This document shows positions 7,732-15,939 of a stretch of DNA of 64,000 nucleotides, piece after piece. The notes beneath the pieces were generated by a model. That model was not told the origin of the DNA and did no database searches. It saw nothing but the letters and a program-made list of their open reading frames with translations. Each line of letters begins with the position of its first letter. The first letter of the stretch is position 1. Origin of the DNA: Dehalococcoidia bacterium (GTDB taxonomy: Bacteria > Chloroflexota > Dehalococcoidia > Lucifugimonadales > JAGWBF01); NCBI GenBank assembly GCA_021295955.1, contig JAGWBJ010000003.1, forward strand, positions 124,001 to 188,000. Reading direction: 5' to 3'. The position numbers and the translations under genes were made by a program.

Positions 7732-9138
7732 ATGGCCAGCGCCGACACCAACCTGTGCTATCTCACCATAGGGGAGGCCAGCGGCCTGATACGCCGCGGT
7801 GAGCTGTCCCCCGTCGAGCTGACGCGGGCGTTCCTCGACCGCATCGAGGCGGTGGACGGGAGGCTCCACGCCTTTATTACGGTCCTGGCCGACGAGGCCC
7901 TGGAGGAGGCCCGTGCGGCCGAGGCCGAGATACTCAAGGGGGAGTACCGGGGCGCCCTGCACGGAATCCCCCTGGCCCACAAGGACCTGTACGATACGGC
8001 CGGGGTGCGCACCACCTCGGGGTCCCGCGTGGACGAGCACCGGGTGCCCCCCGAGGACTCCACGGTAATCGCCCGATACCGTGAGGCCGGCAGCGTGTTG
8101 CTGGGCAAGCTCAGCATGCACGAGTTCGCCCTGGGCGGCCCGGACTTCACCACCCCCTTCCAGCCGGCCCGGAATCCCTGGAACCTGGAGCACATCCCCG
8201 GGGGCTCCAGCAGCGGCTCCGGCGCCGCGGTGGCCGCCGGGCTGTGCATGGGCGCCCTGGGCTCCTGCACCGGCGGCTCCATACGGGGCCCGGCGTTCCT
8301 GTGCGGCACCGTGGGGATGAAGGCCACCTACGGCCGCGTCAGCCGGGCGGGCGTCGTGACGCTGAGCTGGTCCCAGGACCACTGCGGCCCCCTGACTTGG
8401 ACGGTGGAGGACACCGCCCACATGCTGCAGGCCATCGCGGGCCACGACCCCAGGGACCCTACCAGCAGCAGGGCCCCGGTGCCGGACTACTCCCTCTCCC
8501 TGCGGGAGGACGTTCGCGGACTGGTGGTCGGGGTCCCCAGGGACTTCTTCTTCTCGCCGCACCCGGCGGTCAGCGGAGAGGTGCAGTCGATCGTCGAAAA
8601 GGTCCTGGTGGACCTGGAGGGTCTGGGGGCCAGCCTGGTGGAGGTGAGTATTCCCAGCCTGGAGTACGAGAGGGGAGTCAACTCGGTGATCATGCTGTCC
8701 GAGGCCTTCGCCTTCCACGAGAAGAACCTGCAGACCCGGGCCCACGACTTCGGCGAGATGGTGCGGGCCCGGTTCCGCCTGGGCGGTCTTCTGAACGCCA
8801 GCGACTACGTGCAGGCCCAGCGGGTCCGCCAGGTGATAAAGCGGGAGACGGCCGAGGTGATGAAGGGGGTGGATGTGCTGGTGACCCCCACCATGACCCA
8901 GCCGGCGGCCAGGATGGATGTGTACGACCCGGCGTCGACGATGCACGGTCCCAGCTTCACCGCGCCGTTTAACATAACCGGACTTCCGGCCATGTCTGTG
9001 CCCGCGGGGTTTACGGCCGACGGCCTGCCCGTGGGTATGCAGGTGGTGGGGAAGCCCTTCGACGAGCCGACGGTGCTGCGGGTTGGCCACACCTACGAGC
9101 GCCACGTCCGCTGGTACGAGCGCCGCCCGCCGATCTAG
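7732..9138 (+). CDS. Amidase-signature family amidase
   Basis: A 468-residue cytoplasmic amidase-signature hydrolase. The Ser-cisSer-Lys triad is visible: K84 in HKDLYDTAG, the glycine/serine-rich loop GGSSSGSGAAVAAG (157-170) with the cis-serine, and the nucleophile S183 in CTGGSIRGPA. The usual GTDTGGS is GSCTGGS here, with Cys for Asp. The family hydrolyses amide bonds of carboxamides, or the ammonia-producing step in GatA. It is not a true GatA, because no GatB is nearby. It follows a 67-aa GatC-like ORF under the same promoter and precedes an ICL/PEPM-family lyase, suggesting amide catabolism. Confidence 0.92.
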   Translation: MASADTNLCYLTIGEASGLIRRGELSPVELTRAFLDRIEAVDGRLHAFITVLADEALEEARAAEAEILKGEYRGALHGIPLAHKDLYDTAGVRTTSGSRVDEHRVPPEDSTVIARYREAGSVLLGKLSMHEFALGGPDFTTPFQPARNPWNLEHIPGGSSSGSGAAVAAGLCMGALGSCTGGSIRGPAFLCGTVGMKATYGRVSRAGVVTLSWSQDHCGPLTWTVEDTAHMLQAIAGHDPRDPTSSRAPVPDYSLSLREDVRGLVVGVPRDFFFSPHPAVSGEVQSIVEKVLVDLEGLGASLVEVSIPSLEYERGVNSVIMLSEAFAFHEKNLQTRAHDFGEMVRARFRLGGLLNASDYVQAQRVRQVIKRETAEVMKGVDVLVTPTMTQPAARMDVYDPASTMHGPSFTAPFNITGLPAMSVPAGFTADGLPVGMQVVGKPFDEPTVLRVGHTYERHVRWYERRPPI

Positions 9139-9192
9139 GACCGTCACTCTCCCCACTCACTCGTCATTCTCCCCGATGACAAGGAGGGACCC

Positions 9193-10068
9193 ATGAGACC
9201 CACGACAAAGCTGCGCCAGATGCTCCGGGAGCCCGGCATCATAGTGGCGCCGGGGGCCTATGATTGCCTCACTGCCAAGATCATCGAACGGGTGGGGTTT
9301 CCCGCCATATACATGACCGGCAGTGGCACCGCCGCTTCCCGCGTTGGCGAGGCGGACTTGGGCATGGCGACCATGACGGAGATGGTTGCCAACGCCGCCA
9401 ACATCGTCGCCAGGGTGGACCTACCGGTAATCGCCGACGCGGATACCGGCTACGGCGGCATCCTGAACATACACCGAACGGTGCGCCAGTACGAGCGGGC
9501 GGGGGTGGCCGCCATCCACATCGAGGACCAGGACGTCCCCAAGCGCTGCGGCCACCTGGATGACAAGGTGGTGATCCCTGCCGCGGACATGTGCCAGAAG
9601 ATCCGCGCGGCGGTGGACTCCCGCACCGACGACGACTTCGTGATTATTGTGCGGACCGACGCCCTGGCCGTCACGGGGCTGGAGGACACCCTGCGCCGTT
9701 GCCAGGAGTACGTCGAGGCGGGCGCCGACGTGCTGTTCATCGAGGCCATCCGCACGCCCGAGGAGATCGACCGGGTTACCCGCGAGTTCGACGTCCCCCT
9801 GCTGTACAACTTCGTGGAGAAGGGGAAGTCGCCGCTGATCCCCGCCCCCGAGCTGGCGGAGCTGGGGTTCAAGATCGTCATCTACCCCGGCGCGGCCATG
9901 TTCACCGTCTGCAAGGTCATCGGCGGCGTCATGGAGCACCTGAAGGTCCACGGCACCACCGAGGCGCTGCTGGACGACATGGTAAGCCCGGTGGAGTTCT
10001 TCGAGACCGTGGGCCTCTCTGAGATGCTGGACTTCGACGCCCGGTTCGCCCCGGTGGGGCAGCCGTAA
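9193..10068 (+). CDS. Isocitrate lyase/PEP mutase superfamily lyase
   Basis: A 291-residue TIM-barrel enzyme of the ICL/PEPM superfamily (methylisocitrate lyase, oxaloacetate decarboxylase or carboxyphosphonoenolpyruvate mutase-like). Mg-binding DADTGYG is at 82-88, the acidic IHIEDQ at ~109-113, and the lyase loop motif KRCGH at 117-121, where classical ICLs have KKCGH. The short length and missing ICL insertions exclude a true glyoxylate-shunt ICL. ATG at 9193 has a good AAGGAGGGA site. It is downstream of the amidase and probably co-transcribed. A paralog with the same motifs is at 31641-32606. Substrate is likely a 2-hydroxy or oxo dicarboxylate. Confidence 0.9.
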   Translation: MRPTTKLRQMLREPGIIVAPGAYDCLTAKIIERVGFPAIYMTGSGTAASRVGEADLGMATMTEMVANAANIVARVDLPVIADADTGYGGILNIHRTVRQYERAGVAAIHIEDQDVPKRCGHLDDKVVIPAADMCQKIRAAVDSRTDDDFVIIVRTDALAVTGLEDTLRRCQEYVEAGADVLFIEAIRTPEEIDRVTREFDVPLLYNFVEKGKSPLIPAPELAELGFKIVIYPGAAMFTVCKVIGGVMEHLKVHGTTEALLDDMVSPVEFFETVGLSEMLDFDARFAPVGQP

Positions 10069-10073
10069 CGCCC

Positions 10074-10287
10074 TTAAACCCCTAGGTCGTCCAGGAACTC
10101 CGAAACTGGCTCGACGCCGGTGACCATCAGGTGGTCTCGGGCGCGGGTACAGGGGACATAGAGCAGGTTTCGCTCAGTGTTGTAGACCTCCTCCGAGATC
10201 GAAGGCCGTGGTCTCGGCCGCCCCTTGCTGCTCGTTGGGCAGGCGGGCCAGGCTGGAGGTGAAGGTGTCGGCTATGCGGAACTGCAT
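10074..10287 (-). pseudogene. Internally deleted UvrD-type helicase: N-terminal and C-terminal ends fused
   Basis: From ATG at 10287 the minus strand encodes MQFRIADTFTSSLARLP and on to AAETTAFDL. This is the characteristic start of a large UvrD-like helicase family whose N-terminus resembles a RelE/ParE-type domain. After about 31 codons the reading frame shifts by one base, and the next ~41 codons encode the end of the same kind of protein: NTERNLLYVPCTRARDHLMV (helicase motif VI) and VSEFLDDLGV followed by TAA at 10076-10074. The middle of the gene, several hundred codons, is missing. Reading straight from the ATG stops after 37 codons. This is a deletion scar, not a functional gene. Confidence 0.75.
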
Positions 10288-10309
10288 TGTTCACTCTCGC
10301 CAAGTTCCT

Positions 10310-11209
10310 CTACTTCTGACCAGCAATCTGCCAATCTTGCCGAGCAGATTCGACTCTCTTCAGTCTTTCTTGCACACTTGCCAATCTCTCATGTAACGGT
10401 TTCACATCGGCCAAGTCAAAGTACTTGTTCAGGTAGTCCTGGGCTGCTTCGACGACGAAGATGCCTATCGGGCTGAGGAGTTCACCATCAGTATTGAGTC
10501 GGTCGTAATTGGGTTCAAAACCATCTCCCTTGGACAGCAGATGGTTCTTGACCAAGTCTACCCAGTCCCCGTGAATCGCGTGGGAGGGTATCCTCTCCAA
10601 CACTGTGTATGCGGGCCAGTCATACTTGAGAGCGGTAAGTTTGTCGCGGAAGTTGACGTCCCTTGCCTTCGAGTTGACCTCTCCTACTACCACTCCCGAC
10701 TGTTCGCATGTGTCCTTTATCGATTCGAGCATGCCCTGCTCGATGGCTAGTTGTTCTCCACCTCTGGCCTCTATTTTTCCCTGAATCATGTCATAGAGCT
10801 CTCGCTCGGCAACAAGGCTACTCTTGACGAACTTGTCGTAGGCCGCATCATCGTTCTTGAATAACAAGTATCGAAGATTGACCGCGGATTCTATAATGCA
10901 CCTATTCAGGGCCTGAACTGTCTCTCCGTGCTCAATGTCTGCTGACAATTTGACGACAGAAGTCATGAGCTTGGATATGCGAACGAGCAATGCCGCGCAG
11001 ATCGCCTGATTTCGGTCGAACTCGATAGCCTCCGCTGTCTGGCCGAAATAAGCGCCACTTGTGACACAGATCAGCCCACCCGCTTCTTTGTACAGCTCAT
11101 ATATTAACGCTCCGAATTGGTCATTTGTTCGGCACACCTCGATCACACGGTCCGTTACCTCGACTGGCGATCCTACGAGATTTCCCAGTTCATAGTTGAG
11201 TTCCGTCAC
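10310..11209 (-). CDS. Hypothetical protein, HEPN/DUF5677-like, in a low-GC remnant island
   Basis: A 299-residue, mostly helical soluble protein whose base composition is clearly more AT-rich than its neighbours, which suggests transfer. The core (VQALNRCIIESAVNLRYLLF) resembles the DUF5677/HEPN-like family, in which an R-x-x-x-E-type helix precedes a conserved L-R-Y-L-L. That is a weak resemblance. It ends with a coiled-coil-like LHERLASVQERLKRVESARQ. The start is GTG at 11209 with a poor ribosome site. It lies between a methyltransferase-like remnant and the deleted helicase, all on the minus strand, so it may be the surviving member of a lost defence cluster. Confidence 0.6.
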   Translation of the reverse strand: MTELNYELGNLVGSPVEVTDRVIEVCRTNDQFGALIYELYKEAGGLICVTSGAYFGQTAEAIEFDRNQAICAALLVRISKLMTSVVKLSADIEHGETVQALNRCIIESAVNLRYLLFKNDDAAYDKFVKSSLVAERELYDMIQGKIEARGGEQLAIEQGMLESIKDTCEQSGVVVGEVNSKARDVNFRDKLTALKYDWPAYTVLERIPSHAIHGDWVDLVKNHLLSKGDGFEPNYDRLNTDGELLSPIGIFVVEAAQDYLNKYFDLADVKPLHERLASVQERLKRVESARQDWQIAGQK

Positions 11210-11232
11210 AACACTCTAGCTCCGTATCGCCA

Positions 11233-11421
11233 TCACCCCACCCGGAACACCTTCATCATCTCGTCGCCCAGGTGGTGGATTATCTTGACGGCTATGCGGC
11301 CGGACTTGTGCTTGGGGAAGGGGCGGGAGGTGGCGCTGTTCAGGGTGGCCCAGGCGTCTGCTACTCTGTTTGGAGAGGCCCAGTCGTCGATTATCGGCCG
11401 GTCAAAGAATGGGTTTTCCAT
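11233..11421 (-). pseudogene. C-terminal remnant of a restriction-modification protein (Mod-like)
   Basis: A 62-codon ORF. The last ~50 residues (DDWASPNRVADAWATLNS, then TSRPF, GRIAVKIIHHLGDEMMKVF) look like the closing segment of large site-specific DNA-methyltransferase or type III-like proteins, where an IAVKVIN-x-x-GDEV-x-KVF tail is common. The first residues, MENPFFDRPI, resemble the start of type III-like helicase/restriction subunits, so this may be a fusion of two gene ends created by deletion. Base composition is mixed. Assignment is from memory of these families. Confidence 0.4.
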
Positions 11422-11535
11422 GGTTCGCCTCTCCGGTCGGGTCGACGATCAAATCGGCTTTGGGGTCATTGTCCTTAGGATAGGCGAAGAGACGTGCCAG
11501 TTCCAGTGGGTCTGTGCCGCGGGCCGGTGCGGTGC
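11422..11535 (-). pseudogene. Possible fragment of a DNA methyltransferase gene
   Basis: Upstream of the 62-codon remnant, the minus strand keeps a short open stretch reading TDPLELARLFAYPKDNDPKA and then DLIVDPTGEAN before stopping within the next ORF. It has no start codon and is not long enough to be a gene. It looks like coding sequence of a larger protein and lies in line with the other remnants of this island. Low confidence. Confidence 0.3.
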
Positions 11536-11590
11536 GGGCGCAGTTCTGAGGGCCACAGGTTGGGAGCAGGCCCCCCTGTCCCCTAGCCCC

Positions 11591-13024
11591 CTACCCCTGG
11601 TCGACCAGGGCCGGGCGGCGGCCCCGGGCGGGAGACACGGCCTCGTAGGCCCGGCCCACCCGGAACAGGGTCGACTCGTCGAAGGGGCGGCCGATGATCT
11701 GAAGCCCGATGGGCAGGCCGGCACCGCTGAAGCCGCAGGGCACGCTGATGGCCGGGAAGCCGGTGGCGTTGCTGGGCTGCGTGCACCGGGACACGATCCC
11801 CGATCCCGGGCCCCTGACGGGTTGCTCCACGTCGCCGATGCGCAGGGTCTCTTGGTCGATGCGGTGGGCCGGGTTGGGCATGGTGGGCGTCACGATGAAG
11901 TCCACCTGCTGCAGCACCCTGGCGTGCTCCTCCTTCAGGAGGCGTTGGACCTTGAGGGCCTTGGCGTAGTGGGTGCCCAGGACGAACTGGCCCCCCAGGG
12001 TGCGGTACAGGACGGTGGGGCCGTAGTCCTCCCGGTTGGACTTCAGGTAGGGCTCGTGGGCAACCATGCTGTCGGCCATGAAGGAGAAGCGCATGGCGCC
12101 GTGGTATCTCAGCGAGGCTATGCTCACCTCCACGGGCTCCGCGCCCAGCTCCTCCAGCGCGGCGATGGCCCGGCGCACGGTCTGCTCCACCTCGGGGTCC
12201 AGCAGATCGAAGTAGTAGTTCGACGGGATGCCCATTTTGAGGCCCTTGACTCCCTTTTCCAGGTCGGCGGTGAAGTCGGGCACCAGGACGGGCACCGTGC
12301 TGGGCTCCAGCGGGTCGTAGCCCGCCATGGCCTGGAGGACGAGGGCGCTGTCCTCCACCGAGCGGGTCAGGGGCCCGATGTGGTCGCCGTTGAAGCTGGT
12401 GACCAGCAGGCCACGCTGGCTGACGCGGCCGAAGGTCTGCTTCAGCCCGACGATGCCGCAGTAGGAGCCTGGCCCCCGCACGGAGCCCCCCAGGTCGGTG
12501 CCCAGGGAGGCGAAGGTCACGCAGGCCGCCGCGTTTGCTCCGCCTCCGCCGCTGGAGCCCCCGGCCACGTGGTCCAGGTTCCAGGGGTTATGGACCGCTC
12601 CGTAGTGGGCGTTGATGGACGTGGGCCCGGCGGCGAACTCCTCCAGGTTCTCCTTGCCCAGTACTATCGCCCCGGCGTCCTTGCATAGCCGCACGACGTG
12701 GGCGTCCTCCTCGGGCACGTGGTCGGCCAGCACCTTCGAGCCGACGGTGGTGCGGATGCCGCCGGTGGCGATGTTGTCCTTGATGCCGATGGGGATGCCG
12801 TGCAGCGGCCCCCGGTAGTCGCCTCTGGCCAGGGCTTCCTCGGCCTCCCTGGCCTGCCTGCGCGCCTCGTCGTGGAGGATGGTGATGAAGGAGTTGATGG
12901 TCGGCTGTAGCCGGTCGGCCATGGCCAGCGCGGCCTCGGTGACCTCCACGGGAGAGACCTCTCCGGCCCTGATTCTTGGCGCCAGCTCGGATATGGTGAG
13001 TTTGGCAAGCTGTGTGTCGGTCAT
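11591..13024 (-). CDS. Amidase-signature family amidase (second copy)
   Basis: A 477-residue amidase-signature enzyme. Catalytic residues: K82 in GIKDNIATGG, cis-Ser within GGSSGGGGANAA (155-166), and nucleophile S181 in GTDLGGSVRGPGSYCG. It is distinct from the amidase at 7732-9138 and closer to indole-acetamide or aryl-acylamidase-type sequences, though the substrate is unknown. The ATG at 13024 overlaps the stop of the preceding 64-aa ORF in an ATGA arrangement, so the two are translationally coupled. This strengthens the idea that the small protein is a dedicated partner. No GatB is nearby. Confidence 0.92.
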   Translation of the reverse strand: MTDTQLAKLTISELAPRIRAGEVSPVEVTEAALAMADRLQPTINSFITILHDEARRQAREAEEALARGDYRGPLHGIPIGIKDNIATGGIRTTVGSKVLADHVPEEDAHVVRLCKDAGAIVLGKENLEEFAAGPTSINAHYGAVHNPWNLDHVAGGSSGGGGANAAACVTFASLGTDLGGSVRGPGSYCGIVGLKQTFGRVSQRGLLVTSFNGDHIGPLTRSVEDSALVLQAMAGYDPLEPSTVPVLVPDFTADLEKGVKGLKMGIPSNYYFDLLDPEVEQTVRRAIAALEELGAEPVEVSIASLRYHGAMRFSFMADSMVAHEPYLKSNREDYGPTVLYRTLGGQFVLGTHYAKALKVQRLLKEEHARVLQQVDFIVTPTMPNPAHRIDQETLRIGDVEQPVRGPGSGIVSRCTQPSNATGFPAISVPCGFSGAGLPIGLQIIGRPFDESTLFRVGRAYEAVSPARGRRPALVDQG

Positions 13025-13218
13025 CAGGACTGTCCCCCTTCCTGGGCCCTTAGCAGCCGTCCCGAGGGCACGGCGGACAGGTCCAAGTCGCCCAGGGCCT
13101 CCACCTCCCGCGTGTAGGCGTCCACCTCCAGCCGCACCAGGGCCAGCTCTTCGTCGGTCAGCTCGAAGCCCTGATAGTCTCGGATCATCGCCCTGAGCGT
13201 CTCGTCTGTGATGTGCAT
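13024..13218 (-). CDS. Small GatC-like protein translationally coupled to amidase
   Basis: A 64-residue acidic protein with helical segments (TDETLRAMIRDYQ and FELTDEELALVRLEVDAYTR). It resembles GatC/AtzG-type small subunits in size, position and helix-turn-helix pattern rather than in strong sequence identity. Its TGA overlaps the amidase ATG by one base. A counterpart lies before the amidase at 7732. ATG at 13218 is preceded by AGGAGGTTG. I infer an obligate accessory subunit. Confidence 0.65.
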   Translation of the reverse strand: MHITDETLRAMIRDYQGFELTDEELALVRLEVDAYTREVEALGDLDLSAVPSGRLLRAQEGGQS

Positions 13219-13312
13219 GGATACAACCTCCTGCGGTCCCGGCGGACGCTGGGAGTGTAATTCAGGGGGACAGCCAAGTCAATCGGGCACCGTCCGCTCT
13301 AGGACTTCCTCC

Positions 13313-13373
13313 CCCCTCATCCTAACCTTCTCCCGCCAGGGGAGAAGGGACTTTGGGCATACCCTGGTCCGCG
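13313..13373. repeat. 61-bp repeat, copy 1, in gene-free gap 13219-13602
   Basis: An exact 61-bp copy of 13442-13502, containing the hairpin CTTCTCCC-GCCAG-GGGAGAAG. Together with an inverted module at ~13381-13429 it forms a composite that reappears, reverse-complemented, at 47391-47502. The gap 13219-13602 otherwise holds only the upstream regions of the two divergent genes. Confidence 0.85.
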
Positions 13374-13441
13374 GCCCCAGGACTTCCTCTTCCTCGATGG
13401 GAGAGGATTGCAGTGAGGGTGAAGGGGCGCCGTCACAACTT

Positions 13442-13502
13442 CCCCTCATCCTAACCTTCTCCCGCCAGGGGAGAAGGGACTTTGGGCATACCCTGGTCCG
13501 CG
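13442..13502. repeat. 61-bp repeat, copy 2
   Basis: Identical over 61 bp to 13313-13373. It ends about 100 bp before the dehydrogenase start at 13603 and contains the same GGGAGAAG hairpin. It is probably a mobile or REP-like intergenic element, not an operator. Confidence 0.85.
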
Positions 13503-13602
13503 CCAGGGGCTGAGCTTGCCGCGTCCGTGAGGATGGAGTATCTTGTATCAGACCTGTCCCACACCGGGAGCGGCGCCGCACTTCACCTAGGAGTTTCCGA
13601 CC

Positions 13603-14574
13603 ATGAAGGCAGCACACCTGGCCGGGCCCAAGCGCTTCGAGATGGTGGACGCGGAGATGCCCGTCGCCCGGGACGGGGAGTGCCTCATCAGGCTGGAGTG
13701 CGTGTCCATATGCGGCAGCGACATCCGGCACGGGTACGGGGACTTCCATCCCGAGGAGGAGTACCCTCTCATCCTGGGCAAGCCCTGCCACGAGTGCGCC
13801 GGGACGGTGGTGGAGAGCCGCACCGACGAGTTCAGGGAGGGACAGCGGGTTATCGTGCTGCCTGAATCGGACAAAGGGGGACTCGTCGAGTACATCGCCT
13901 CGGCCCCCGGCCGTATGATAGGCCTGCCCGACCACGGAGACCTCAGCAACTGGGTCATGTGCCAGCCTTCGGGCACCGTCCTCTACTCGTGCCAGCAGAT
14001 GGGCAGCGTGCTGGGCAAGAACGTGGTGATCATGGGCCAGGGAGCCATCGGCCTCTCCTTCACGATGCTGACGGCCAAGCAGGGGGCCCTGAAGGTCATC
14101 GCCGTGGACCCTCTGGACAACCGCCTGGAGCTGGCCAGGGAGCTGGGCGCAACCCACACCGTCAACCCCGACCGGGAGAACGTGCTGGAGGCGGTGGCCG
14201 AGCTGACCCGGGGGGAGGGCGCCGACGTGACCGTCGAGGCCGCGGGCTACCCGGACACCCTGGACCTGGCGTTCCGGCTGGTGCGCCAACACGGCAGGGT
14301 GGTGATATTCGGGATGCAGTCCGATGATATCCTGCCCGTGGACACGAGGCCGTGGATGCAGCTACAGCCCACCATCATCCCCACCACCGGGGCCCGCACG
14401 GCGAACCCCACGCTGCACATCGAGAGCATAGTCGAGCTCACGGACCGGGGCTGGATAGACCCATCCAGGATGATAACCCACCGCATGGGCTTCAACGCCG
14501 AGGACGTCAACCGGGCCTACCAGATGTACGAGGAGCACTCGGACGGCGTCGTCAAGGTGGTCATGTCCCTGTAG
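13603..14574 (+). CDS. Zinc-type medium-chain dehydrogenase (alcohol/polyol dehydrogenase-like)
   Basis: A 323-residue MDR-superfamily NAD(P)-dependent dehydrogenase. Catalytic-zinc ligands are C37 in ICGSD and H63-E64 in PCHECAG, followed by a Rossmann GxGxxG (MGQGAIGL). The four-cysteine structural-zinc lobe of classical alcohol dehydrogenases is absent, explaining the short length. It likely oxidises a secondary alcohol, polyol or amino alcohol. The start ATG is preceded by TAGGAG. Convergent with the sarcosine-oxidase-like gene downstream; no operon partner on the same strand. Confidence 0.9.
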   Translation: MKAAHLAGPKRFEMVDAEMPVARDGECLIRLECVSICGSDIRHGYGDFHPEEEYPLILGKPCHECAGTVVESRTDEFREGQRVIVLPESDKGGLVEYIASAPGRMIGLPDHGDLSNWVMCQPSGTVLYSCQQMGSVLGKNVVIMGQGAIGLSFTMLTAKQGALKVIAVDPLDNRLELARELGATHTVNPDRENVLEAVAELTRGEGADVTVEAAGYPDTLDLAFRLVRQHGRVVIFGMQSDDILPVDTRPWMQLQPTIIPTTGARTANPTLHIESIVELTDRGWIDPSRMITHRMGFNAEDVNRAYQMYEEHSDGVVKVVMSL

Positions 14575-14645
14575 GCGCCGCGCCAGGGAAGCGCCGTTCT
14601 GGGCCCGTCCCGGGCCCGTCCCAAGAAAGGCCCGGAGAGCCCGGA

Positions 14646-15794
14646 CTACCCTTCGGTGGAGCGGGAGGCGAAGCGCCGGAGCCCGAATAGGCCCAGGTCG
14701 TGCTCGGTGTGTCCCTTGGTCGCCAGGTCCGCCAATATCTCCCCGACGACGCTGCAGAACTTGAAGCCGTGGCCCGAGAATCCGGCGGCGATGGACACCT
14801 GGGGCAGGTCGGGGTGGACGTCCAGGATGAAGTGCTCGTCGGGCGTGTTGGTGAATATGCAGGTCTTCAGCATGGTGGCCGGCCCCGAGGCCTGGGGGAA
14901 GTAGCGGTCGGTGAAGTCCCGAAGGACCTTTTCGTCGACGGCGTTGGGCTGCCGGTCCATGGTGTCTGGGTCGACGGCCTCGGATAGGTGGTGGAACCGC
15001 CCCACCTTGAACCCTGGCACCCCGAACACCGGGAACCCGTAGTACCGCTCGGTCTCGGACACGGCCACGTTGAACACGGGAAACACCGAGGGCGTGAACA
15101 GGTCGGGCCGGAGGGGTTGGAACCAGCCCAGCACCTGTCTCTCGGGCGTCAGGAGCCTGTCCAGCTCCGGCAGCAGCCGCCCCGTCCAGGAGCCGCCGCA
15201 GACGACCAGCCGCCCCGCGGAGTAGGCGCCCCGCTCCGTCCGCACCTCCACTCCCTCGCCCCTGGGCTCCCAGGACAGCGCGCGCTCACGGCCGTGCACC
15301 TCGCCCCCGGCCTCGACGGCCGCGTTCACGTGGGCGACGATGCACTTCTCGGGTATCAGGAACCCGCCGTCGGGCTGGTAGTTGGCCAGCGTATCCTCGG
15401 GAAGGTTGTACCCGGGGAACCGCTGGGTCACCTCCTTGTTGGTCAGCACCTGGTGGGGGAGGTTGTGGGTCTCGCACGACGCCACGGAGCCCCGCACCAC
15501 CGACCCTCCCGCCGGCCCGGCGTCCACCGAGCCGGTGGTGACCAGCAGGGTATCTTGCGCTTCCTTCTCCAGGCCTCGCCACAGCTCGAAGGCCCGGCGG
15601 AGCAGAGGCACGTACGAGGGGTCCTCGTAGTAGGCCAGGCGGATGATGCGCGTGACTCCATGGGAGGAGCCCATGTCGTGGGGAATGTCGTACCGCTCCA
15701 GGCCCAGCACCTTCAGGCCGCGGCGGGCCAGGTGGTACAGGGCGGCGCTGCCCATTCCCCCCACGCCCAGTACGATGGCGTCATACGAGGGCAT
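14646..15794 (-). CDS. Monomeric sarcosine oxidase / N-methyltryptophan oxidase-like FAD enzyme
   Basis: A 382-residue DAO-family flavoprotein. The N-terminal FAD-binding motif is GVGGMGSAALYHLARRG (10-26). The MSOX-specific motif MGSSHGVTRIIRLAYYEDP follows at 41-59. C312 in LKTCIFTNTPDEHFILD corresponds to the cysteine that covalently binds FAD in monomeric sarcosine oxidase. A late GFSGHGFKF matches the C-terminal flavin-contact segment. It oxidatively demethylates N-methyl amino acids, giving formaldehyde and H2O2. Length matches the family (~390 aa). It is divergent from the VOC gene at 15940. Confidence 0.92.
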   Translation of the reverse strand: MPSYDAIVLGVGGMGSAALYHLARRGLKVLGLERYDIPHDMGSSHGVTRIIRLAYYEDPSYVPLLRRAFELWRGLEKEAQDTLLVTTGSVDAGPAGGSVVRGSVASCETHNLPHQVLTNKEVTQRFPGYNLPEDTLANYQPDGGFLIPEKCIVAHVNAAVEAGGEVHGRERALSWEPRGEGVEVRTERGAYSAGRLVVCGGSWTGRLLPELDRLLTPERQVLGWFQPLRPDLFTPSVFPVFNVAVSETERYYGFPVFGVPGFKVGRFHHLSEAVDPDTMDRQPNAVDEKVLRDFTDRYFPQASGPATMLKTCIFTNTPDEHFILDVHPDLPQVSIAAGFSGHGFKFCSVVGEILADLATKGHTEHDLGLFGLRRFASRSTEG

Positions 15795-15939
15795 TTCTCA
15801 CTCCGTATCGTCGGGGTGTGGCCGCTTGTCGAACAAAAGGCTATGCCACCGACGCCGGGAAGTCAAGGAGCGCCGGGGCTGGCGTACGCCGCCGGGAACG
15901 TGCTATCGTGTACCCGAAATAACGGCGGGAGGACACGAC

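Noticed and set aside
7732-9138. gatA of the tRNA amidotransferase (also considered for 11591-13024)
   Set aside because: Neither locus has gatB, and the sequences around the signature differ from GatA; catabolic amidases are more likely.
9193-10068. Annotation as glyoxylate-shunt isocitrate lyase (aceA)
   Set aside because: Too short (291 aa) and KRCGH in place of KKCGH; it belongs to the wider ICL/PEPM superfamily. The same applies to 31641-32606.
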